Shown here: piece after piece, positions 8,882 to 18,274 of the stretch
How positions within the stretch are numbered: the stretch's first letter is position 1
Layout of the letters: every line of letters starts with the position of its first letter
Assembly (NCBI GenBank): GCA_019636375.1
Contig: JAHBXS010000002.1
Location: 399,621-463,620 of the forward strand
Origin: Pirellulaceae bacterium
Lineage (GTDB): Bacteria; Planctomycetota; Planctomycetia; Pirellulales; Pirellulaceae
Length of the DNA: 64,000 nt
Direction: 5' to 3'
Program-made: the position numbers and the translations under genes
Notes under the pieces: generated by a model
Seen by the model: the letters and a program-made list of their open reading frames with translations, nothing else
Told to the model about the DNA's origin: nothing
The model's database searches: none

Positions 8882-10195
8882 TCAGGCGGCTCGTTGGTGA
8901 CGTGCAGAAAATTTTGGAACGCTATCGAGTTGCTGCTTCACAAGATCACAAGTTCGCTGGGTGGCTCCCTGTTGCTCAGCCACAATCCGATATGCGGCCT
9001 GTCCCATCGCGCACCGCCACTCAGAGTTGTTCAAACAACGTTCGACAAATTCAAGCAACTCGATTTGATCTCGCACCACGGTCGCCGCTTGTTCGGTCAA
9101 CAGCATAGAAACAACGTCCCGAAAATTTTCGGTACGCGGTCCAAATGAAACAGCGGCTTTCGCTGCAGCGGGTTCAATCATGTTTTGACCACCACGTGAA
9201 CCCATACTCCCTCCGACGTAGGCGATGTCAGCAAGTTGCCACCAAGCAGCGAGTTCGCCAACAACATCAACCACGATCACAGGGCGAGGCTGTCCAGTTC
9301 GGGGAATCGGCTCCACTGGTTCACTTCGACGCACAAACTGCAAGCCTGATCGCCCCAATAGATCAATTAGCGACGGCACGTTTTGCATATGGCGCGGCAC
9401 GATAATCAATCGCAACGCAGGAAACTTCTCGCGTAAGGCAATGTACGTTTTGACTACCAACTCATCTTCGACGGGCTGCGTGCTCCCGGCAACAAATACT
9501 GCCTCATCCTCACAAATCTGAAATTGAGACTTTAAAACTGCCGCGAACTCAGCATGTTTTGGATTGAAGGCTCCATCGAATTTGACATTGCCGGTTACCT
9601 CAACTCGTGCCGGATCAGCGCCCAGGGCAACAAACCGGTCTGCATACTCATTATTTTGCACCAAGATCGTATGCAACGAACCAAGCATCCAACGGGTCAA
9701 TCTAGAAATCCACCGATAGCGTCGAAAACTTCGATCACTCATTCGACCGTTGATCACAAACACGGGCACCCGCTCCCGTCTGGCTGCTGCTAAGAAATTT
9801 GGCCAGAGTTCCAATTCAGCCAACAGAATCAACTCCGGTTTAACCCGCTGCAACACATTTCGTACGGCCCACGTAAAGTCAAACGGGCAAAAAAAGACCG
9901 AATGCTCGGCGAATTTTTGTTGGGCCAGCGAGTATCCAGATTCGGTGGAAGTCGAAATAGCGAACTGCACCTCAGGTCGCTCAGATGACAGCCTAGCAAT
10001 GAGGGGAGCCAACAACTGCACTTCGCCGACGCTCACCGCATGCATCCAAATCGTCGGACGGTTGGCTTGCGATACGGGAACTTGGCCCCAGAGTTTTTGA
10101 CGCCAGCCTCGTCGGCTCTTATTTAGAAAAACGGCTCGATAACCCAACCAAGGCAGGCTGAGCACCAATACCAATCCGTAAATGGCGTTGATCAT
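8882..10195 (-). CDS. waaA: 3-deoxy-D-manno-octulosonic acid (Kdo) transferase
   Basis: About 437 residues. The enzyme transfers Kdo from CMP-Kdo to the lipid A precursor at the inner membrane. It opens with one hydrophobic helix (INAIYGLVLVLSLPWLGYRA), then the Kdo-transferase domain with the HAVSVGEVQLL segment that contains the conserved catalytic glutamate, followed by ISTSTESGY, LILLAELELWPNFL and a GT-B C-terminal half ending in AYVGGSMGSRGGQNMIEPAA. ATG 10195 is preferred because GGGGTGG precedes it; TTG 10204 is also in frame. It lies 50-60 bp downstream of secA on the same strand and is probably cotranscribed. Its presence implies an outer membrane with lipopolysaccharide-type lipid A. 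Confidence 0.93.
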   Translation of the reverse strand: MINAIYGLVLVLSLPWLGYRAVFLNKSRRGWRQKLWGQVPVSQANRPTIWMHAVSVGEVQLLAPLIARLSSERPEVQFAISTSTESGYSLAQQKFAEHSVFFCPFDFTWAVRNVLQRVKPELILLAELELWPNFLAAARRERVPVFVINGRMSDRSFRRYRWISRLTRWMLGSLHTILVQNNEYADRFVALGADPARVEVTGNVKFDGAFNPKHAEFAAVLKSQFQICEDEAVFVAGSTQPVEDELVVKTYIALREKFPALRLIIVPRHMQNVPSLIDLLGRSGLQFVRRSEPVEPIPRTGQPRPVIVVDVVGELAAWWQLADIAYVGGSMGSRGGQNMIEPAAAKAAVSFGPRTENFRDVVSMLLTEQAATVVRDQIELLEFVERCLNNSEWRCAMGQAAYRIVAEQQGATQRTCDLVKQQLDSVPKFSARHQRAA

Positions 10196-10254
10196 CCACC
10201 CCAAGCCAGAACTCCCTTTCTCAGCGACTCATCCCTAGCGTCTCAATATCTCAC

Positions 10255-13200
10255 TCAATCTTCGGCATTCGCCCGCATGCAACAAGCCTTGTATTTTTTA
10301 CCACTACCGCAAGGGCAAGGATCATTTCGCCCCACCTTTTTGCCTCGATTGCGGATGGGGTCAATCCGTCGCTCCTCTCGGCTCTGTGAGCTTTCGATGG
10401 CCGCTTGTTGTTGTCGACCAATGTCCGTATTCGCCTCAGCAGGTCGTTGTGCTTCAGATGCAGATTCGTGAATCGCCTTGGTGTTGGTTGGTGCCTTCCG
10501 CGCTGTCACATCCGCGACTTGTTCCATTCGCAGCACGATATCGGAGACTTGTTCACCAATCGAGTTCCACAAACTCTCGAACAGTCGCATTCCTTCCCGT
10601 TTATACTCAACTTTGGGATCAATTTGCGCCATGCCGCGTTGGCTAACAGCACTGCGGAGATAGTCCATCGCCAAAAGGTGGTCTTTCCAAGCGTTGTCGA
10701 CGACCTCAAGCAGCACCATTCGTTCCATGCGCCGCATTTCGGGATGGTAGAAGTCCTCCACCATCGATTCCAAACGTTGCTGCAATTCTTCTGATTCGAG
10801 CTTTTCAATTGACTCGAGCGGAAGCTCCGCGTTGGTTTTGTTTTTGAACCATTCCGCCAATGAGTTTACGGCACCGTTGGTACCTCGCAGAGGAACATGA
10901 CCGCGCTCGACCAGTTTTTCCACTTCAGCCTTTAGTTCCACAACCGCTTCTCGCGATTGGTTTTGCCAAGTTTTGCTTTTGCTTAAGAGCAAGTCACGAA
11001 TTTCATCTCGTTGTTTACCCGTCAAATCGTCAATGTTGAGAGACGCGCCGAACCTCGAGGCCGCCCAGTTCGTTAGCCCTTCGCGATCGATCTGAGCTTG
11101 TGTCGGTGTAGAGCGATCAAAATGATGAATGCCAGCGACTACAGGATACTCAGCTTCCTTGGCGTCATAGCGGGCCAAGGCTAGGCGGGTCACCTCTGAA
11201 ACCAACGAATTGTTCGACGCCGCACGTTTCATCGATTCCAAATCCAGTTCGATTCCATACTTGGTGCGGACCCAGGCTTGAGCAGTTCTCAAATGATAAT
11301 CGTCAGCGATCATCGGCTCACCCTCCGACAAGTCGGTTCGTTGGATTGCCTCGCGGACCTTGGTCACCAAAATTTCGTCAACGCGGTCTCGTCCTATGGC
11401 CTTGAGATCGGTTTCGCGAACGTTGATGTTCCAACGAGAATTGGCGGTACGAGCTAGAGCACCCCAGTTCCAATCAGATTCATCCTCACTGATCGGAAGG
11501 TTCTCGTCGATGGAACCCATGATTTCTGTCTCGGTCAAGCGTTCCGCTTCTTCTCGCGCGACTTTGTCTGCCTCGGCGAAATTCAATTTGCGGAAAAGTT
11601 TGGGGTCGAGGGTGACAGAAAATTTTCCGCTTGCATACAGCGCGAACGCTTCCAAGCCATAATCGCGGGCCAAGAAATTGCTTAAATTTTCTTCAACCGT
11701 CTGCTGAATCATGTCGACGACGATTTCCCGACAGCTCACCCCATCCAATATGCGCTGCCGGAAACGATAGATTCGTTTGCGTTGCTCGTCCATCACTTCG
11801 TCGTATTCGAGCAGGCTTTTGCGCATTTCGAAATAAGATTCCTCCCGCTTCTTTTGCGCGCTGTCAATTCTGCGCGAGACCATCGAGCTCTCGATAGGCA
11901 TATCGTCTTTGAGTCCACCCAGCTCTAACATCCGGCGAACAAATGGTCCGGCAAAAATCCGAATCAAGTCGTCCTCAAAGCTCAAATAAAATCGGCTGCT
12001 ACCGGGGTCCCCTTGGCGACCGCAACGTCCGCGCAACTGCAAGTCGATTCGCCGCGAGTCGTGCCGCTCAGTACCGATAACATGCAGACCGCCGAGGGCT
12101 TTGACAAGCTCGCCTTGTTCCTGCATTTGGTGTTCGCGGTCAACCTGTTCTACCAAAGCGTCCCACTCTTCTTGTGGCACGTCCAAACGGGTCTCATATT
12201 TGTCTTGTAGCTGCGCCCAGGCCATTGTTTCTGGGTTTCCCCCCATGACGATGTCCGTACCCCGTCCGGCCATGTTGGTGGCGATTGTGACCGCACCCCG
12301 ACGCCCTGCTTGGGCAATGATCTCGGCCTCGCGTTTGTGATTCTTGGCGTTTAAAACCTCGTGTTTAATTCCGCGACGATCCAGAATTCCAGACAGTAAT
12401 TCACTTTTTTCAATGGACACGGTTCCGACCAAAATCGGACGCCCGCGTTCCTGAACCAAATCAACTTTGGACATCGCGAACTTTTCTACCTTGCCATCTT
12501 CGGAACTGGCAATCGAGACTTCGTCAGCTGTTTTATTCTTGATGGTTCCCGTAACAAAATCTCCGTTTTTCAAACGCACGACGTCCCAACGATGGTAGGC
12601 TTCGATTTCCTCGGCAACCGCCTTCCATTTGAACTTTTCGGTGCTGTAGATCACGTCGGGATATTCGATCCGTTGCATTTTGCGATTGGTGGGAATCGCG
12701 ACAACGTTGAGTTTGTAAATTTTCCAGAACTCTTCCGACTCGGTCATGGCCGTTCCGGTCATCCCGCAGATTTTTTCGTAGAGCTTGAAGTAGTTTTGCA
12801 AGGTAATGGTGGCCAGGGTTTGCGTTTCCTCTTTGATTTTCACCCCTTCCTTGGCCTCGACCGCTTGATGCAAACCGTCGCTCCACTGTCGTCCGTCCAT
12901 TAAGCGACCGGTGAATTCATCGACGATAATGACCTTACCTTCCTTGACCACATAATTGACGTCGATTTTATAGAGGTAATGAGCCTTGAGCGCGTTGTCG
13001 ATCAGGTGCGGCCAATCCATATTGCCAATCGTGTAAAAGCTCTCAACACCAGCCATTTTTTCGGCAACACGAATCCCGACATCGGTCAATGTCACGGTGT
13101 GGTCTTTTTCATTGACGACAAAATGTTCTTCCCGCTTGAGAGCGCGGGCAATTCGGTCTGCGTCCGCATAACGATGTGCGTCTTGATGCGCCGTGCCTGA

Positions 13201-13977
13201 AATGATCAGAGGAGTACGGGCTTCGTCGATCAAAATATTGTCGACTTCGTCAATGATGGCGTAGTGAAGTTTACCTTGAGCCTGCTGGTATGTTTTTGGA
13301 AATCGATCATCGCCGCGAGCTGCGGGGCGCATATTGTCTCTTAAATAGTCAAAACCAAACTCGTTGTTGGTGCCATAGGTGATGTCACAGGCGTAGGCTT
13401 CCTGACGCAGCCGATTTCCGACCGGCCCGTTCATGTCGCCTTGGATCGCCCCAACAGTCAGTCCCAGACCCATGTAGAGAGGAGCCATCCACTCCATATC
13501 GCGACGAGCGAGGTAATCGTTGACCGTGACCACATGCACGCCCTTCCCCGTCAGCCCGTTCAAGTAGGCTGGCAGGGTCGCGACCAAAGTTTTTCCTTCA
13601 CCGGTGACCATTTCAGCCGCAGCACCGCTGTGCAATACCATTCCGCCGATGAGCTGCACGTCGTAGTGCCGCATTCCCAGGAATCGCTTGCCGCCCTCGC
13701 GACAAACGGCAAAGGCTTCGATCAAAATGTCGTCGAGCGTCTCGCCTTCGTTCAACCGTTGGCGAAACCGCTCGGTCTCCTCCCTAAGTTGTTCCTCGGT
13801 GTATTTTTCGTACTTGCTTTCAAGGGCATTGATCGCGTCGACCTTAGGTTGCAGACTTTTCACATAACGAGCGTTCGACGAACCGAACAGGCCCGTCAAA
13901 ACCTGCCCAAACGCTTGAGCTACCCCCCCAAAAAAGAAGGTGAGAATGTCCCAAAATCGTTCCAGAATTTTTTCCAT
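10255..13977 (-). CDS. secA: Preprotein translocase ATPase SecA, enlarged form
   Basis: The motor that drives unfolded proteins through SecYEG. About 1240 residues against roughly 900 in E. coli. Visible motifs: MVTGEGKTL (Walker A, about residue 126), IIDEVDNILIDEARTPL (about 243), MAGRGTDIVMGG, TERHDSRRIDLQLRGR, and a C-terminal zinc-binding SEC-C tail GRNDPCPCGSGKKYKACC. The extra length has three sources: about 30 hydrophobic residues at the N-terminus (FWDILTFFFGGVAQAFGQVL), a roughly 48-residue insertion at about 465-513 between the DEAD domains' PTNR strand and the SIEKSE motif, and some 250 residues in the helical scaffold region (about 830-1080). The start is ATG 13977; TTG 13983 is also possible. 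It is the first gene of a probable secA-waaA unit. Confidence 0.97.
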   Translation of the reverse strand: MEKILERFWDILTFFFGGVAQAFGQVLTGLFGSSNARYVKSLQPKVDAINALESKYEKYTEEQLREETERFRQRLNEGETLDDILIEAFAVCREGGKRFLGMRHYDVQLIGGMVLHSGAAAEMVTGEGKTLVATLPAYLNGLTGKGVHVVTVNDYLARRDMEWMAPLYMGLGLTVGAIQGDMNGPVGNRLRQEAYACDITYGTNNEFGFDYLRDNMRPAARGDDRFPKTYQQAQGKLHYAIIDEVDNILIDEARTPLIISGTAHQDAHRYADADRIARALKREEHFVVNEKDHTVTLTDVGIRVAEKMAGVESFYTIGNMDWPHLIDNALKAHYLYKIDVNYVVKEGKVIIVDEFTGRLMDGRQWSDGLHQAVEAKEGVKIKEETQTLATITLQNYFKLYEKICGMTGTAMTESEEFWKIYKLNVVAIPTNRKMQRIEYPDVIYSTEKFKWKAVAEEIEAYHRWDVVRLKNGDFVTGTIKNKTADEVSIASSEDGKVEKFAMSKVDLVQERGRPILVGTVSIEKSELLSGILDRRGIKHEVLNAKNHKREAEIIAQAGRRGAVTIATNMAGRGTDIVMGGNPETMAWAQLQDKYETRLDVPQEEWDALVEQVDREHQMQEQGELVKALGGLHVIGTERHDSRRIDLQLRGRCGRQGDPGSSRFYLSFEDDLIRIFAGPFVRRMLELGGLKDDMPIESSMVSRRIDSAQKKREESYFEMRKSLLEYDEVMDEQRKRIYRFRQRILDGVSCREIVVDMIQQTVEENLSNFLARDYGLEAFALYASGKFSVTLDPKLFRKLNFAEADKVAREEAERLTETEIMGSIDENLPISEDESDWNWGALARTANSRWNINVRETDLKAIGRDRVDEILVTKVREAIQRTDLSEGEPMIADDYHLRTAQAWVRTKYGIELDLESMKRAASNNSLVSEVTRLALARYDAKEAEYPVVAGIHHFDRSTPTQAQIDREGLTNWAASRFGASLNIDDLTGKQRDEIRDLLLSKSKTWQNQSREAVVELKAEVEKLVERGHVPLRGTNGAVNSLAEWFKNKTNAELPLESIEKLESEELQQRLESMVEDFYHPEMRRMERMVLLEVVDNAWKDHLLAMDYLRSAVSQRGMAQIDPKVEYKREGMRLFESLWNSIGEQVSDIVLRMEQVADVTARKAPTNTKAIHESASEAQRPAEANTDIGRQQQAAIESSQSREERRIDPIRNRGKKVGRNDPCPCGSGKKYKACCMRANAED

Positions 13978-14316
13978 TGCCAATTTTTCTAAGTTGTATC
14001 GGATAGCATGTGCCAGGATGGCAGCATGCAGAACGGGCGACCGAACCTCGAATCGCGCCTTTTTTCAGTCTTTCTTGCTATGTAACAAGTTATAGTTGAT
14101 AGCGACAAGGGTCAACGGAGATAGAATGCTGGCAATCTAGCCAATTTGGCACCCTTGGCGCAAAACCCTTTTTAAAATGCAATGCTTGTGCCAATCCGGT
14201 TCGACAAACCTCGATTTTTGCTCCGTTGCGGCCAAACAAGGCGGCCTTTATCTTGGTGAACCAGTCGCTCCATTTTACGGAAATACAGTCATCTTTTCGC
14301 AGACGGAACCCTAACT

Positions 14317-15123
14317 TTGGCTAAAAAACCACGTTCTTTCGACATTACCGGGCAAATGATCTTGCTGGGTACCGGTACGAGTGTCGGAGTCCCAGCCCTC
14401 GGGTGCCAATGTCCGGTTTGCGTCGGGCGACTCCCCAAAAATATCCGTACCCGTGCCAGCGCCATCCTGGGACTGCCCGGCGGCAATTTGCTGATCGACA
14501 CCTCTCCCGATTTGAGGACTCAACTCCTGCGCGAGGGGTTGGGAATTGTCCACGCCGTCGCCTACACCCACGAACACTCTGACCATTTGATGGGTTTCGA
14601 CGATCTGCGTTTGTTCCAATTTTATTTGGGGGGCCCGGTCCCGATCTATTGCCATCGTCACGTCGCAGACTGCCTCAAACGAGTCTTCAGTTACGCTTTC
14701 ACGAATGAAGAACAAACCCATGCAGGCGCCGTACCATCCGTAGAATTATTTGAAATTGAAACAGCGCCATTCGATGTTCTCGGAGCGACCGTAACGCCGA
14801 TCCCGATGTTGCATGGCCCCAAGTTTCGTGTTCTGGGATTCAGAGTCGGCGACATCGCTTACTGCACCGACGTGAGCGAAGTACCCGCATCCAGCCTCCC
14901 GTTGCTCGCAGATTTGGATACACTTGTGATCGATGCCTTGAGGCCCAACCCGCACCCCACTCACATGAACATCGATCAAGCGATCGAACTCGTTAGGCTT
15001 CTACGTCCTCGCCAAACTTACTTCACCCATTGCGCTTGCCAACTCGATTATTACGACGTTAATCGCCGCCTTCCGAAAGGTATCGAAGTTGGTTATGACG
15101 GCTTACGAATTCAACTGGTCTAA
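14317..15123 (+). CDS. MBL-fold phosphodiesterase (PhnP-like)
   Basis: A 268-residue cytosolic metallo-beta-lactamase-fold hydrolase. The metal-binding signature is HEHSDHLMG (about residue 85), with YCTDVSEVP, DALRPNPHPTHMN and THCACQLDY providing later ligands. The N-terminal GTGTSVGVPALGCQCPVC is typical of the PhnP / phosphoribosyl cyclic phosphodiesterase branch, whose members open 1,2- or 2',3'-cyclic phosphates; substrate here is inference. The chosen start is TTG 14317 with GGAA upstream; ATG 14356, which would begin just before GTGTSVG, is the alternative. The gene is divergent from secA and its last 21 bp overlap the 3' end of the convergent HD gene. Confidence 0.85.
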   Translation: MAKKPRSFDITGQMILLGTGTSVGVPALGCQCPVCVGRLPKNIRTRASAILGLPGGNLLIDTSPDLRTQLLREGLGIVHAVAYTHEHSDHLMGFDDLRLFQFYLGGPVPIYCHRHVADCLKRVFSYAFTNEEQTHAGAVPSVELFEIETAPFDVLGATVTPIPMLHGPKFRVLGFRVGDIAYCTDVSEVPASSLPLLADLDTLVIDALRPNPHPTHMNIDQAIELVRLLRPRQTYFTHCACQLDYYDVNRRLPKGIEVGYDGLRIQLV

Positions 15124-15846
15124 GTTCTCGATTGCTTCGTCAAGTTGTTCAACAGGCCAACCTGCTTCGTCCGCCAATTGGCGCAGGAATGAAACCATCC
15201 ACGCCGCTCGAGTTGCAGCCAAGCGTTTGCCCGCCTGGGTTTTCATTGTCGCCGGCAAGCGCAGTAACTTGACAAAAAAATGATCCACCGCAAATCGGCG
15301 GTCATCCCATGCTCTCTCGCCCGCAATTGGCTCGGTCGGATGGTACATTTCTCCACCCAAGGTTCCGGAGGTAACGAAACATCGAGCAGCTCCAATCGCC
15401 CCTAACGCCTCGATTCGATCAGCGTCTTGCAGAACAGCGGCTTCGATCAATTCTGGAGGAACTTGAGCTGAGAAACTATGGGCGATGATGGCATGTTCAA
15501 TTGCCGGGAGATGTTGCGCCGGGTAGCCAATCCCGATCAAGAATTCGCCCGCCGCTTTTGCCGCCATGCGAGAGGCCTGGCTACGAAGATGGCTTCCTTT
15601 TGAGACGCAGACACAATCGTGCAACCAAGCCGCCGGAAGGAGAACTTCCGGGTCGGCCTGCTCGTCCACACCCAACCGTATCGCGTTCTCAACAACTCGT
15701 TTAACATGAGAAATGTCATGAGCCCCATCGGAACCTCGCATCGCTTGCGACACGAAATCTTCGATAGTGCCCTGCCACTCGGCCTGCCAATTCTTCACTT
15801 GTTGCCGGAAGTAGTCCAAACTAGCCGGCACCGAGAGCCCGTGCAT
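15103..15846 (-). CDS. HD-domain phosphohydrolase
   Basis: A 247-residue protein of the YedJ-like HD superfamily. The metal-binding residues are visible: H in AHDISHVKRV (about residue 43), the HD pair in AAWLHDCVC (about residue 75), H in IIAHSF and D in VLQDADRIEALG. The family hydrolyses phosphomonoesters or phosphodiesters of nucleotides; the substrate is unknown. Its start ATG overlaps the end of the upstream protease gene by 26 bp, so translation is probably coupled. It converges on the MBL gene with a 21-bp tail overlap. Confidence 0.85.
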   Translation of the reverse strand: MHGLSVPASLDYFRQQVKNWQAEWQGTIEDFVSQAMRGSDGAHDISHVKRVVENAIRLGVDEQADPEVLLPAAWLHDCVCVSKGSHLRSQASRMAAKAAGEFLIGIGYPAQHLPAIEHAIIAHSFSAQVPPELIEAAVLQDADRIEALGAIGAARCFVTSGTLGGEMYHPTEPIAGERAWDDRRFAVDHFFVKLLRLPATMKTQAGKRLAATRAAWMVSFLRQLADEAGWPVEQLDEAIENLDQLNS

Positions 15847-17917
15847 AATCAGCCGTGATCTTGATCACTTCATCAAGATAGGGCTTGCGTTCAATGTCCC
15901 TGCTCGAATTGGTCAATCGGTCTTCAATGACTTTTTCGTCTTCCTTCTCTTTGTCCAAGTCCTTGCGGCGAGCCTGGAATGCATCGCGATTGAGTGGGAC
16001 GGTTTTGTCGTTTTTGAGTTCGACATATTTTTCAATTCGGCGAATTTCTTTTTGGAAGAAATCAGACTCAGAAATACGCTGACGCGACTTGTTTGTAATG
16101 GAATCAATTACGTGAGGCGTCACCAAACCCATCATCGAATGCGGAGCCGAAGGGACGCGATCAAATTCGATTGCATAGTCCAAATCGGCCTCCAGAATAT
16201 TGTCCAGATTGTCGGTCAAAGAAGGCAGCACGATGTCGGACAACACGCCGCGCTTTTGAGTACTATCTCCATCAGGACGATAAAATTGCTGCATGGTGAT
16301 TTTAAGAGCACCGAGGTACTTTTGCGGATTCTCACGACCGTAAATCACTTCGTTAAGGTCTTGAAGGCTCTGCACTGTCCCCTTGCCGTGAGTCGTCGAG
16401 TCGCCAACCACAAGGCCTCTTTGATAATCTTGGACGGCACCGGCCAAAATCTCACTAGCACTCGCGCTAAATTTGCTAGTCAACACCACAAGTGGTTTGC
16501 TCCAGACCATTTTTCCGGAATAGTCGTTGAGTTTTCTAATCTGTCCGTCGGGGTCTTTGATTTGAACTACAGGCCCGCTCTCAATAAACAGGCCGGTGCA
16601 ATCCACGGCTTCCGTGAGGCTGCCCCCACCGTTCTGGCTCAGGTCCAACAGGAGAGCGTCAACATTCTGTCGATTGAAGTCTTCCAGAATTTTTTTGACA
16701 TCGGTAGTCGTGCTCCGTCGATTGGCACTGCGAGATTCCATATCGGCGTAGAAACTTGGCAAGCGAATCACGCCGACTCGAAACGGACTGCCGTCCGCTT
16801 TCGTCCCTTCTTCGAAAACCTTGCCAACTGCGGCTTCATCTTCCAGAGTAATTTTCTCGCGCACGATCTCGATGTTGCGAATTTCGTCAACCCCTTCTTT
16901 CAGCACGGACAAACGAACAAGCGTTCCTGCCTTGCCGCGAATTTTGGCGACCACCTCATCGAGTTTCATTCCAACCACGTCGATCATCTCGGTTCCTGGA
17001 GCCTGACCCACGGCCACAATTCGATCTCCGACAGCCAAATCTCCTTGTTTGAAAGCGGCACCATTAGGAACAATTCGACGAATTTCTGTATAGCCATCAT
17101 CGTTCGAAGACAATGTTGCTCCGATTCCTTCCAATGCCAACCGCATTTGAATCATGAAGTTTTCAAAGGTTCGCTTGGACATGTAACTGGTGTGCGGATC
17201 AAAACTGGTCGTCACGGCAGTCAAAAACATTTCGACAACATCTTCGCTGTCCATTTGTTCCATTCGCTTGTGATACATCGAGTAACGTCGCTTGAGACGT
17301 TCAACAGGGGACAACTTGATCCCTTCGGCATTCTCTTCGAGCAGAAGACTGTACTTCACCCTTTTTCGCCATCGTTCGCGAAGTTCCTCAACATTCGCGG
17401 CATAGTCGTAGGCATCGCGGTCCGTAATGATCGACTCGTCAACCGTGAAGTCGTGCTCGACATCCAGCCACTCATGGGCAAGTGCCGACCCTTCGCCGAC
17501 TCGTTGCACAAACCGACGGAAGATATTGAGGGCCGTCGGAATTTGACCACGCGAAATCTCGCTGGGCAAATTAGGGAGCGATGCTTTAAACTCGTCAACG
17601 TCGGACTTGAGAAAGTAGACTTTTAGTGGGTCCAAACTTCGCAAATACTGGTCCATCGCCCGGGCTGCGATTGCGTCATCAATCGGACGGCTTACCAAAT
17701 GGTCTCGCTTGAGGATCGTTTGTACCAGGCGGATTGATGTCCGATCGTGCTGAGATACCGCTGCTAATTTGTCTTCTCTCCCCGTGGGGGAAACCTGAGC
17801 AAGGTCTTGGCCGATTGAAACGGGGCCGGCCAAAAACATGGCCAGCGAGGTCGCGCAAAAAACAAAAACGCCCATAGCGGAAATGATGGTCCGAGACCAT
17901 CGCGGACGGTGACTCAT
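15821..17917 (-). CDS. prc: Tail-specific (S41) carboxy-terminal processing protease
   Basis: 698 residues. It begins with a signal-anchor (RTIISAMGVFVFCATSLAMFLAG), so it acts in the periplasm. Order: Prc N-terminal helical domain (LRSLDPLKVYFLKSDVDEF), PDZ domain (about residues 240-330, GIGATLSSNDDGYTEI), S41 catalytic core with LDLSQNGGGSL, nucleophile Ser in SKFSASASEILAG (about 487) and catalytic Lys in THGKGTVQSL (about 511), then a long charged C-terminal domain. This layout matches Prc/Tsp, which degrades misfolded or C-terminally tagged envelope proteins and trims lipoproteins and penicillin-binding proteins. The downstream HD gene overlaps its end. A 524-codon antisense frame here is a shadow. 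Confidence 0.93.
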   Translation of the reverse strand: MSHRPRWSRTIISAMGVFVFCATSLAMFLAGPVSIGQDLAQVSPTGREDKLAAVSQHDRTSIRLVQTILKRDHLVSRPIDDAIAARAMDQYLRSLDPLKVYFLKSDVDEFKASLPNLPSEISRGQIPTALNIFRRFVQRVGEGSALAHEWLDVEHDFTVDESIITDRDAYDYAANVEELRERWRKRVKYSLLLEENAEGIKLSPVERLKRRYSMYHKRMEQMDSEDVVEMFLTAVTTSFDPHTSYMSKRTFENFMIQMRLALEGIGATLSSNDDGYTEIRRIVPNGAAFKQGDLAVGDRIVAVGQAPGTEMIDVVGMKLDEVVAKIRGKAGTLVRLSVLKEGVDEIRNIEIVREKITLEDEAAVGKVFEEGTKADGSPFRVGVIRLPSFYADMESRSANRRSTTTDVKKILEDFNRQNVDALLLDLSQNGGGSLTEAVDCTGLFIESGPVVQIKDPDGQIRKLNDYSGKMVWSKPLVVLTSKFSASASEILAGAVQDYQRGLVVGDSTTHGKGTVQSLQDLNEVIYGRENPQKYLGALKITMQQFYRPDGDSTQKRGVLSDIVLPSLTDNLDNILEADLDYAIEFDRVPSAPHSMMGLVTPHVIDSITNKSRQRISESDFFQKEIRRIEKYVELKNDKTVPLNRDAFQARRKDLDKEKEDEKVIEDRLTNSSRDIERKPYLDEVIKITADYARALGAG

Positions 17918-18274
17918 AGATTTACCTTCAAACTTTTAGATTACCAGGAACCCCTGATTGTACCCCTTTACTTTATCGGAGTTACAACCAAGGCCTAATC
18001 TGCCAAAAAATGTTAGACTCTTCGAAATACGCAGGCAAGACCGATTTCGTTCCTGAACGACCGTATCAACCCGAGCCAAACAACTTGGACTGGCCCCCCA
18101 AACCCGTTTTTTCGACAATTATTCCTTTTCCGTTCACCACGGCCAGAAAAAACTCAGTGTGGAATCAAGACTCCCATGCCCCCGAAACCTCGTTTATACT
18201 AAATTTTCACTGAAAAATTTGGGACGTGGCATTTCTCGTGCTCCCAGGTTCGCGTTTTTATCTTGGGAGTCGCG

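Noticed and set aside
16052-17626. 524-codon frame on the plus strand opposite the tail-specific protease
   Set aside because: Same reason: the protease has all catalytic motifs and the antisense frame has none.
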